Assembly (NCBI GenBank): GCA_964622545.1
Contig: CAZUQM010000003.1
Location: 226,727-290,726 of the forward strand
Reading direction: 5' to 3'
Source of the DNA: JAFGLZ01 sp964622545
GTDB taxonomy: Bacteria > Planctomycetota > Phycisphaerae > UBA1845 > JAFGLZ01
Length of the DNA stretch: 64,000 nt
Shown here: in pieces, positions 49,360 through 57,362 of the stretch
Position numbering within the stretch: position 1 is the first letter of the stretch
Layout of the letters: every line of letters begins with the position of its first letter
Notes under the pieces: model-generated
Seen by the model: the letters and a program-made list of their open reading frames with translations, nothing else
What the model was told of the DNA's origin: nothing
Database searches by the model: none
Position numbers and translations under genes: made by a program

Positions 49360-51492
49360 TCAACGTCCTCGCAGGCCGCCCAGTTTGATCAGCAGGCCCT
49401 TGGCTCGCGCGTTGTCGGGATCGCGACGGAGGATCTCGGCCAGGACGGCCTTGGCCTCATCGGTCTTGTCGATCTTCGAGAGACAGTAAGCCAACGACAA
49501 CATCGGGGCGGGGCGCTTGTCCAATGCGACGGACTGCCTCAGGAAGTCGACCGCCTCGTCGTACTGACGCCGGTTCGCGTAGGACTGCCCGAGAAGGTAC
49601 AGAAGCACCGGGTGCCGGGGCGCCATGTCGTAGGCCTCGCGGAACACCTCGATGGCCTTGGCCCACTCCTTCCTTCGGAAGTGGCACTGCCCGATGATGA
49701 CGCGGCACTCCAGGTCGCGGCTGTTCCGCTTCAAGAGCGTTTGAGCCGCTTCGATCGCCTCGCTGAACCGCCCGAGTTGATAGTAGGCCTTGGCCAGGTC
49801 GCGATAGGGAGCGGTGTTGCTCGGGTTGGGGTCGATTTCGAGGCACTTCTTCAACGCCTCAATGGCCTCGCGGAAGCGCTTCTGCTCGAGCTCGAGCCGA
49901 CCCAACGTCAGGTAGGCTTCGCTGCGGTATTCCCAGTTCACATCCGGCGCGAGCTCCGGCTCCAGCATGGCTCGGCCGCGGTCCGGTTCGCCGGCCCGTG
50001 CCAACATGCTCGCGAGATTGCGCCGGCCGAAGCGTTCGGGCGAGGGCAGGGGCGGTCCGACCGGCAGGCTCATCAGACCCACGAGCACGACGGTGACGAC
50101 GGACGCAGCCACGGTTGTCCGCGGGCGGCCGTGGCGGAACCAGGCGATGATCCTTGAGACGGCTAGCCCGGCCAGGATGGCCGTCAACGGCACCATCGGC
50201 AGTCGAAACCGCGACGACGTGTAGAACGCCATGCACGTGACGAAGCCGATGCCCAGCAGCAGGAGGATCGGTTGGGCACGCCTCTGCCGGCAAGCGAGCA
50301 CGGCGCCCACCAGGCCGCCGGCGGCGATCAACCCGAACGGTACGGCCAGCAGCTTCAGTAGCGGGATGACCTTCTGCTCGACCACGAAGGCATAGACATT
50401 GGCAACCTCGAAGTTGCTGAAGAAGAGTCGGAACTTGCGCCACATGATCCAGGCCCAATGGCGCGGATGCTCGAGGATGAATCGTAACCCCCGCTTGTAC
50501 CAGAAGGTCGAGGCCTCGGCGCTGTTGAGCTTTCGACCGAGGACGCGCTCGGCCATGGCGAGCTGCTCTTCGTTTTGCGTGCCGACGCCTCCGGTGATGA
50601 CGTGTCCGAAGCTGAGGGTGCCCGCCGCGGTGGGGTTGTTGCCGAGGAAGAACGTGATGCCGCCGGCCGAGGAGATTGGGATGAGCACGCCTTCGGCACG
50701 GTAGTTCTGGCAGGTGAAGGGGGCGATCATCAGTGCTCCGGCCGCGCACAGACAGGCTGCGGCGGTGACGGCTCGGCGAAGGTGGTGCCGATGCACGACG
50801 ATCATCCAACACGCCAGGGCGGGCAGGGCGAGCATGAAGCTCGGTCTAAGCAGGCTGGCCAGACCGAGCACGACGCCGGCGGTGATCAGCCACGCCCATC
50901 GAACGCCGCCGACCTGCCTGCTGAGGGCCAACACGGCGAGCAGCGAGAGGAACGCGGCCAGCGATTCCGTAAGCAGCTTGCCTTCGTTGGCGACCATCGG
51001 ACCGTAACCGAGGCACAGCAAGGCGGCGACGACAGCCGCAGTTCGGCCGGCGAGGCGGCGGGCGAGCAGGAACACCAGACCGATGCTGGCACAGCCGACG
51101 GCGAGTTGGGTCAGAATCATCAGGCGATGGCCGTCCGTCAGGGCGAGCACGCCGGCCAGGAGGTAGGGATAGAGCGGTCCCTGGGAATGGGCCATAGCGG
51201 CGAGTGGCCATTCACCCGTCAGCACGCCGTGGGCTCGATCGAGGTAGAGCGCGCCGTCCGAGATGGGGTAGTCGATGTAGGGCCAGGCCTGCGACTGGAC
51301 CCAGTAGACGACACGGATGATGAGCGCGGCCGTCACGACCGCGGCCAGCGCGATCCAGTCGGTGGAGACGAAGGGTGCGGTCTCCGAACCGGCGGCGGCT
51401 GCCCCAGGGGCGCGGTCGACCGTGTCGTCGGAGGCGGCGGACCGGTCCGCGTTGGTGACGGGCTCAGCATGGGTCTCGTGGCTTTCGGTCAT
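49360..51492 (-). CDS. GT39-like membrane protein with C-terminal TPR repeats
   Basis: 710 residues. After a disordered N-terminal arm come about ten hydrophobic helices (about 45-480) of the polyprenyl-phosphate sugar transferase type, with an Asp-Gly-Ala-Leu-Tyr-Leu-Asp-Arg motif in the first outer loop, and then five to six tetratricopeptide units (about 540-705) with Tyr-x-x-Leu-Gly and Ala-x-x-x-Tyr-x-x-Leu-Gly patterns. Such TPR-tailed glycosyltransferases are common in planctomycetes and may O-glycosylate exported proteins or build cell-surface glycans. The ATG at 51492 is the first with no obvious ribosome-binding site. It is distinct from the similar but TPR-less gene at 30648. Confidence 0.82.
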   Translation of the reverse strand: MTESHETHAEPVTNADRSAASDDTVDRAPGAAAAGSETAPFVSTDWIALAAVVTAALIIRVVYWVQSQAWPYIDYPISDGALYLDRAHGVLTGEWPLAAMAHSQGPLYPYLLAGVLALTDGHRLMILTQLAVGCASIGLVFLLARRLAGRTAAVVAALLCLGYGPMVANEGKLLTESLAAFLSLLAVLALSRQVGGVRWAWLITAGVVLGLASLLRPSFMLALPALACWMIVVHRHHLRRAVTAAACLCAAGALMIAPFTCQNYRAEGVLIPISSAGGITFFLGNNPTAAGTLSFGHVITGGVGTQNEEQLAMAERVLGRKLNSAEASTFWYKRGLRFILEHPRHWAWIMWRKFRLFFSNFEVANVYAFVVEQKVIPLLKLLAVPFGLIAAGGLVGAVLACRQRRAQPILLLLGIGFVTCMAFYTSSRFRLPMVPLTAILAGLAVSRIIAWFRHGRPRTTVAASVVTVVLVGLMSLPVGPPLPSPERFGRRNLASMLARAGEPDRGRAMLEPELAPDVNWEYRSEAYLTLGRLELEQKRFREAIEALKKCLEIDPNPSNTAPYRDLAKAYYQLGRFSEAIEAAQTLLKRNSRDLECRVIIGQCHFRRKEWAKAIEVFREAYDMAPRHPVLLYLLGQSYANRRQYDEAVDFLRQSVALDKRPAPMLSLAYCLSKIDKTDEAKAVLAEILRRDPDNARAKGLLIKLGGLRGR

Positions 51493-51620
51493 GATGATCT
51501 GCGTAGGAAACGGTTCGTAGCGGCCGTCTCCGACGGCGACCCGGCCCCGTGGGGCCGGCGGATTGTAGCCACGGGTCGGGCGAAACGGAACCCGTGGAAA
51601 CTGGTCATCCAACTCAATCA

Positions 51621-51635
51621 AGCCCCGGAGGGGCT
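51621..51635. repeat. REP-like palindrome
   Basis: AGCCCCGGAGGGGCT is a perfect 6-base stem with a three-base loop. It resembles the AGCCCTGAAGGGGCGA repeats flanking the Y1 transposase at 63.4-63.9 kb. It lies in the 520-base gap between the GT39/TPR gene and the ceramidase gene, which otherwise holds no supported feature. Confidence 0.4.
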
Positions 51636-52012
51636 ACAGAAGCACACCCGCACAATGGCTTGGAACCATGCGGCCTCCCGGCACGCTTCTGCTTCATCCA
51701 CCGAGGTCTGGAGACCGGCCTGGATTCCTGCTGCGTCCACGGCCAAGTCGGTCGCGGCGCGTGCCGGCCGGTCGTGACCGAACCTCTTGCACAGGATAGC
51801 ACAAACGGGCGGGACGATCCGCCGGTCCACCGTGCGGATCGCTGCGGGCGTGGCGTTTCCTTGATGCCGCGCGTGGCGGCGGCTACGCTAGGCTCTTGGT
51901 TCGTTCTACCAACGACCCTGATGAGTCGAAGCAGATTCGGCGGGCCGGTCGGACCGAGAAGGTTTCGACGAGACGACTAGGCCGCGCTGCCCTTTGCAGG
52001 AGGTACGACGAG

Positions 52013-54463
52013 ATGAACGCATCCTGGCGATCCGTCCGATTGCTACTGGTGATCGCGTGCGCATTGATGGTGACGCCCTCAGCCCTTGGCGAGCTCCGCG
52101 TCGGCGCGGGACATACCAAGATCACGCCCGAGGGACCGATCCCGCTGGCCGGTTACGGGGCCAGGTGGGGCGGCTTGGGCATGAAGAAATCGACGGGCGT
52201 GCACGACGACCTCTACGCCCGGGCGATCGTCCTCGACGACGGCACAACCAAGACCGCCTTCGTGACCTGCGACCTGTGCGTGATCAATGCGGGCCTGCGC
52301 CAGGCCGCCTGTCGGGCGCTGGAGAAGTACGAGACGGGCATCCCGGCCGACAACGTCATGGTCACGGGTACCCATACGCATTCCGGCGCGGGCGGATACA
52401 TCCTCAGCATGGTCGCCCCGCCCGTGGCCGGCTTCTACAACCCCAAGATCCTCAACACGCTGTCACAGGGCATCGCCGAGGCGATTGCCCGAGCCGACAA
52501 GGCCCTCGCCCCGGCCCGGATGGGCGTGGCCTGCGAAAACCTCGAGGGCTACAACCGCAACCGCCGCGGCAGCAAGACGCTCGACCCTGCCTTGACCGTG
52601 CTGCGGTTCGACGGGGCCGACGGCAAGCCGATCGCCGTGCTCATCAACTTCGCGGCGCACCCGACCATCATCGGCGGAACCGACATGCAGGTCTCGCGTG
52701 GCTGGCCCGGAGCGATGGTCGACGCGGTGCGCGAGCATTTCGGCGATGCGACCGAGGTCATCTTCTGCAACGGGGCACAGGGCGACGCGTCGCCCGTGGC
52801 CGATCGCGGTCCGAAGTGCAACTACGCTCGGGCGGTGATGTTCGGTAAGAAGATCGCGGGACCGGCGATCCGCATCGCCGAGGGCATCAAGGCGGACGCC
52901 CAGCCCGACCTGAAGGTCGTGCTGAACCGCTTCGATCTGCCTCCGGGCGTGCTGGGTCGCATCCTGCCCAGGCAGAGCTACGTGCATCGCATCGAGATCG
53001 GCGACACGTGGCTGATGGGCCTGCCCGGCGAGGCGATCATGCAGATCGGCCTGGACCTCAAGGCCCGTGCCCGCAAACTGGGCGCCAAAACGCCCGTCGT
53101 CGTGGGCCTGGCCGACGACCACCTCATGTACTTCGTCACGCGCGAGGAGTTCCCCAAGGGCGGCTACGAAGTCACGATGAATATGTACGGCCCGGCCGTG
53201 GAGGACACGCTCATCCGGGCCGTGCTCGGCGACAGGCTGGGCGAGACCGGCCCCGACGAGGCGAAGCTGCTGGCCGGGTCGAAGCTGACGCGCGGCGAGG
53301 GTGCGGTGCACGTCAAGCTGTCGGGCAGCCCGTATCAGATGGGCTACCAGCACGGCAAGCTGCTCGGCGAGGAGATCCGTGGGATGTACCGTCGGCTGAT
53401 GGGCGAGACCATCAAGCTCGTCGAGCCGGAGGTCAAGAAGATGCTGGGCGACCAGGCCGCCGTCGCCAGCGTGCTCAAGATCATCCCCGGCGGGGCCAAG
53501 ACGGTCCTCGAGCCGCTGCTCTGCATGCTGGCGCGGAAGCTCAATGCCAACACGCCCGTCGAGCTACGGGACGAGATGATGGGCCTGGCCACCGGGTCGG
53601 GCCTCGGCTACGACCAGATCTTCTGGATGAACTCACTGCTAACCATGGTCGCGCAAGAGGATTACACGAAGCTGCTCGGCGAGTTCTCCATCTGCACCAA
53701 CGTCGTCCGCGTGCCGGAGGATCAGGCCTCGCCGGTCATCCACGCCCGCGGCCTGGATTGGATGTTCCGCAATGAGCTGGCCCCGATGGCGACGGTCTTC
53801 GAGTACCACCCCGACCGAGGCAACCGGTTTCTGTCGGTGACGTTCCCCGGGCTGGTCGGCGTGCTGACGGCCGTCAACGATAAGGGCATCAGCCTCGGAA
53901 ACGAGACCGTCAACGAGCAGAGCGACCGCAGCATGGACGGCATGCCGATCATGACGAGCTGCCGCATGGCCATCCAGCACGACACGACGCTCGACGAGAT
54001 GGTCCGCCGGCTCACCGAGACGCCGGGCACGGCCGGCATGCACGTCGTGATGGCCGACGGGAAGACGCGTCGCGCCGTCGCGGTCGATCGGTCGGCCAGG
54101 CACGCGGCGGTCCGCAAGCCCGACGACGGGATCTTGCTCGGCGTGGTCCTCGGCGAGATGCCCGAGCCCTACGTCGGCGCCGAGTTCAAGGGTCCCGGTA
54201 TCACGACCGTCTCGGACCACGAACGGGCCAAGTACACCTGGCTCAGGAAGGTGCTCGACGACGGGTCGGTGCCGCTGGCGTCGGTCGACGACTGGGGCAA
54301 GCTGCTGCGACGGACCGATCATCAGGTCTGCCGCGACACGACGATCCATACCACCGTTCTCGTGCCGGGCCGATGCGAGTTGTGGCTGCATCGGTGCATC
54401 CCCGAGGCGGGCGACGGCTACGAGCGTTTCTCGCTGAGCGGCGTCGAGGGCTCGGGGCGATGA
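52013..54463 (+). CDS. Neutral ceramidase-like domain fused to a C45-type acyltransferase domain
   Basis: 816 residues. A signal peptide (about 1-25) is followed by a neutral/alkaline ceramidase-type domain (about 26-420) with Gly-Tyr-Gly-Ala-Arg, Thr-His-Thr-His-Ser-Gly and Asn-Gly-Ala-Gln-Gly-Asp-Ala-Ser-Pro, whose Ser (near 259) matches the nucleophile position. From about 440 comes a C45-like domain (acyl-CoA:6-aminopenicillanate acyltransferase fold): Tyr-Gln-Met-Gly-Tyr-Gln-His-Gly and Cys561 in Ser-Ile-Cys-Thr-Asn, the Ntn nucleophile. Both parts hydrolyse or transfer N-acyl amide bonds, so the protein may act on sphingolipids or N-acyl amides outside the cytoplasm. AGGAGG is nine bases upstream. 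Confidence 0.88.
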   Translation: MNASWRSVRLLLVIACALMVTPSALGELRVGAGHTKITPEGPIPLAGYGARWGGLGMKKSTGVHDDLYARAIVLDDGTTKTAFVTCDLCVINAGLRQAACRALEKYETGIPADNVMVTGTHTHSGAGGYILSMVAPPVAGFYNPKILNTLSQGIAEAIARADKALAPARMGVACENLEGYNRNRRGSKTLDPALTVLRFDGADGKPIAVLINFAAHPTIIGGTDMQVSRGWPGAMVDAVREHFGDATEVIFCNGAQGDASPVADRGPKCNYARAVMFGKKIAGPAIRIAEGIKADAQPDLKVVLNRFDLPPGVLGRILPRQSYVHRIEIGDTWLMGLPGEAIMQIGLDLKARARKLGAKTPVVVGLADDHLMYFVTREEFPKGGYEVTMNMYGPAVEDTLIRAVLGDRLGETGPDEAKLLAGSKLTRGEGAVHVKLSGSPYQMGYQHGKLLGEEIRGMYRRLMGETIKLVEPEVKKMLGDQAAVASVLKIIPGGAKTVLEPLLCMLARKLNANTPVELRDEMMGLATGSGLGYDQIFWMNSLLTMVAQEDYTKLLGEFSICTNVVRVPEDQASPVIHARGLDWMFRNELAPMATVFEYHPDRGNRFLSVTFPGLVGVLTAVNDKGISLGNETVNEQSDRSMDGMPIMTSCRMAIQHDTTLDEMVRRLTETPGTAGMHVVMADGKTRRAVAVDRSARHAAVRKPDDGILLGVVLGEMPEPYVGAEFKGPGITTVSDHERAKYTWLRKVLDDGSVPLASVDDWGKLLRRTDHQVCRDTTIHTTVLVPGRCELWLHRCIPEAGDGYERFSLSGVEGSGR

Positions 54464-54515
54464 GTGTCGGTCGCGCGCGGTCACGGCCTCGTCGTCATGC
54501 GGTCCGGAGCAGACG

Positions 54516-55430
54516 ATGAAGCAGACCTTCCACGGTTTCGGCTCGGTGCGGTTCGTGCTGAACCACCCGCTGAACCAACAGCGGCGGTTCCGCGGCCTGT
54601 TCGAGTACGCCAAGTGGCAGGTCTTCGGTCGATCCTTCTCCGGCCCGTATGTGTGCGACTTCGTGGACGACGCCAGGCTGATCGTCCGCTACGGCGACTA
54701 CGCGGGTTTCGTGGTGTGCACGGGATTGTTCGAGTGCGAGGAGATGGGCTTCGTCCTGCACGCCCTGCGCTGCGACGACCTCTTCGTCGACGTGGGCGCG
54801 AACGTGGGGGCCTTCACCGTGCTGGCAAGCAAGGTGGTCGGTGCGCGGTGTGCGGCGTTCGAGCCCGCGCCGGAGATCTTCGACGATCTGGTGGCCAACG
54901 TCCGCCTCAACGGCATCGACGACCTGGTCGCGATGCACAACCTCGGACTCGGCGCCGAGGACGGCAGCGCGTCGTTCGTGACTGGCATCGGTGCCCGGAG
55001 CCACGTCTTGAGCGATAAGGACGGCAAGGAGGGCACCGTTCGCGACGTACCCATCCGACGGCTCGACGCGATGGACTTGCCCGGCCGCGCCGACGTGCTG
55101 ATCAAGGTCGACGTCGAGGGTTACGAGACGGAGGTCATCCGCGGCGGACAGGCCGTCTTGGCCGACGACCGCGTGCTCGCCCTGATCGTCGAGTTGAACT
55201 GCAGCGGCAACCGCTACGGTCACGATGACGAGGATACGCATCGTCGCGTGCTCGACCTGGGCTATCAGTGCTACCGCTACGACCCGCTCCGACGGGAGCT
55301 CACGCCGCTGGGCGATCGGCTCAACGAGCAATCGATGAACACCATCTACACGCGCCGACCGGAAGAGCTGACCGAGCGGCTGGGCGCCGCGGGCCGATTC
55401 CACGTTCATCCCACTCACACCGAAGTCTAA
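54516..55430 (+). CDS. FkbM-family SAM-dependent methyltransferase
   Basis: 304 residues. The SAM-binding motif I is Phe-Val-Asp-Val-Gly-Ala-Asn-Val-Gly-Ala-Phe-Thr near 90-101, followed by Ala-Phe-Glu-Pro-Ala-Pro (the ribose acidic motif) and Leu-Ile-Lys-Val-Asp-Val-Glu-Gly-Tyr-Glu, the FkbM signature. FkbM enzymes O-methylate sugars, lipids or polyketides. It begins 52 bases after the ceramidase fusion gene, on the same strand, so co-transcription is plausible. The substrate is unknown; glycan methylation fits the region. Repeat copy D follows 65 bases after the stop. Confidence 0.9.
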   Translation: MKQTFHGFGSVRFVLNHPLNQQRRFRGLFEYAKWQVFGRSFSGPYVCDFVDDARLIVRYGDYAGFVVCTGLFECEEMGFVLHALRCDDLFVDVGANVGAFTVLASKVVGARCAAFEPAPEIFDDLVANVRLNGIDDLVAMHNLGLGAEDGSASFVTGIGARSHVLSDKDGKEGTVRDVPIRRLDAMDLPGRADVLIKVDVEGYETEVIRGGQAVLADDRVLALIVELNCSGNRYGHDDEDTHRRVLDLGYQCYRYDPLRRELTPLGDRLNEQSMNTIYTRRPEELTERLGAAGRFHVHPTHTEV

Positions 55431-55495
55431 GCGGCTCTTGGACGAGTGCTTTTGACCGGCCCCGCTGCCCGCCAGGGACCGGATTATGGGACGGC

Positions 55496-55679
55496 CTAGT
55501 ACCCGACCACACTTGTTTTTGTGGGTTCCGATCAGGTAAGCGATACGCCACTCAGAGCAGCGACCGTCAGGGAGCTGTGTTGTTGGAGCGCCTGAACGAC
55601 AACGCTCCTTCACAGTCGCGTCTCTGACGACGACCCCGAAGTTGTGGAACCGACAAATTCAATTGTGTTGGACTACTAG
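55496..55679 (-). repeat. TIR-bounded dispersed element (MITE-like), copy D
   Basis: The best-preserved short copy: 184 bp, reverse orientation, flanked by CTAG on both sides. The ends, read inward, are CTAGTACCCGACCACACTTG and CTAGTAGTCCAACACAATTG, with 15 of 20 matches. It carries the conserved AGCAGCGACCGTCAGGGAGC core and one unduplicated GCGTTGTCGTTC unit (read in element orientation). It lies between the FkbM and HAF-repeat genes. CTAG at both ends could be part of the TIR or a four-base target duplication. Confidence 0.85.
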
Positions 55680-55861
55680 CCACGTCCGCCAAAACGCAGA
55701 ACCCCATGTGGATTCTCGCCTGTGTTCGTGGCTATCCTTACAAGGAGGGCCCATCGTGCCTGTGTGCCGGTCGTCGCGTCCTGGGTACACTTCGCGGCGA
55801 CTGCGGCAGCTTGATCTTCGCCTTACCCTTGGACGAGCCACCTTCGAAAGGGGGACGCACC

Positions 55862-57250
55862 GTGACCGCTCTACGTGATGCCTTGTGGAAGAGATCGAGG
55901 CCTGAAACGATGGGATGGGTGGCCTTCGTGTTCGTGACGGCCGCGTTTGCGGTCTCTGCGCGGGCCCAGACGAGCTACATCCTGACCGATCTCGGCGACC
56001 TCGGCGGAGGCGAGTGCGAGGGACACGACATCAACGAATCCGGCCAGATCGTCGGTCTGAGCACGATCGCCTCCGATCCGAACTTGGACCATGCCTTCCT
56101 TTGGCAGGACGGCTCGATAACCGATCTCGGCACCCTGGGCGGCACGAGGAGCTACGGCTACGGCATCAACGAGGTCTGCCAGATCGCGGGCCAGGCCATG
56201 TCGAACGTCCACGGCGACGATTGGAAGCGAGCCTACCGCTGGGAAGCGGGCGTCATGAGCGACCTGGGCACGCTGGGCGGCCCGTACGCCTTCGCGTGGG
56301 ACATCAACGACCTGGGCGAGGTGGTCGGGTCGGCCGCGCCCGACAACTACCAGGGCCACGCCTTTCTTTACACCGGCGGTGCGATGACCGACCTCGGGAC
56401 GTTGGGCGGGTTGAGCAGCTACGCCTACGGCCTGAACAACGCCACGCAAATCGTGGGCTGGGCCAAGGTCGAGAACAATGTGGATTTCCACGCCTTCTTG
56501 TGGGACGGTGCGATGACCGACCTCGGCACGCTGGGCGGGACCCGCAGCGAGGCCCGCGACATCAACGAGGTTGGCAAGGTGGTGGGCTTCGCACAGCGTA
56601 GCGACGGAACGTGGCATGCGTTTCTCTGGGACGGGGTGATGAGCGATCTCGGCACGCTGACGGGCAACTACAGCAAGGCCTATGGCATCAACGTGCACGA
56701 CCACATCGTCGGCTGGTCGTACACGGTGAACAACGACTACACGACGCGTCATGCCTGCTTGTGGCAGGACGGGGCCCTTGTCGACCTCAACGACCTCATC
56801 GACCCAAACTCGGGATGGATCCTGTCCGAGGCCCGCAGCATCAACGACCTCGGTCAGATCGTGGGCTTCGGCGAGTTTGCCGGAGCCAAACGCGGCTTCC
56901 TGCTTACGCCCGTTCGCCAGCTCACCGTGATGGTCAACAATCCCGACCACGGGACGGTGACGTTGGATCCGGTGCCCGGCGATCCGAACGCACCGGCCTA
57001 CCCGGCCGGGACGACCGTCACGCTGACGGCCCTTCCGGGTGCGGAGAGGTCTTTCAATCGATGGGAGATCGACGACCCCAACTACCCGGGTGACGCGAAC
57101 CACGCGACCGTCGACGCGAACACCGTCATCACGATCGTCATGGACGTCGACCGTGAGGTGAAGGCGGTCTTCAACTGCGGCTCGGGTGTGCCGATGATGT
57201 TGCCGCTGGCGTTGCTGGGCGCGGTGGGGTTGATCCGGCGACTGCGGTAG
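55862..57250 (+). CDS. Secreted HAF-repeat protein with unusual C-terminal sorting signal
   Basis: 462 residues from a GTG with GGGGG seven bases upstream; the frame back to 55706 overlaps no signal. A signal peptide (about 10-35) is followed by about eight repeats with Asp-Leu-Gly-Thr-Leu-Gly-Gly and His-Ala-Phe-Leu-Trp (HAF) motifs that form a propeller-like fold, and then a bacterial repeat-like domain (about 350-430, with Gly-Thr-Val-Thr-Leu-Asp-Pro). The protein ends with Asn-Cys-Gly-Ser-Gly, a hydrophobic helix and Arg-Arg-Leu-Arg. That tail looks like a protein-sorting signal other than PEP-CTERM. It is probably secreted or cell-surface bound. Confidence 0.85.
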   Translation: MTALRDALWKRSRPETMGWVAFVFVTAAFAVSARAQTSYILTDLGDLGGGECEGHDINESGQIVGLSTIASDPNLDHAFLWQDGSITDLGTLGGTRSYGYGINEVCQIAGQAMSNVHGDDWKRAYRWEAGVMSDLGTLGGPYAFAWDINDLGEVVGSAAPDNYQGHAFLYTGGAMTDLGTLGGLSSYAYGLNNATQIVGWAKVENNVDFHAFLWDGAMTDLGTLGGTRSEARDINEVGKVVGFAQRSDGTWHAFLWDGVMSDLGTLTGNYSKAYGINVHDHIVGWSYTVNNDYTTRHACLWQDGALVDLNDLIDPNSGWILSEARSINDLGQIVGFGEFAGAKRGFLLTPVRQLTVMVNNPDHGTVTLDPVPGDPNAPAYPAGTTVTLTALPGAERSFNRWEIDDPNYPGDANHATVDANTVITIVMDVDREVKAVFNCGSGVPMMLPLALLGAVGLIRRLR

Positions 57251-57362
57251 TGAAGCCGCCGGCGCGCTAAGGCGTCGGCCCGGCAGGCGCTCGTGTCTTG
57301 CGTCGCTTCGGGGAAAGTGGATCGACCCGCAGGTGTGCTTTCCGGGCGAGCGCGTTGCGAAT

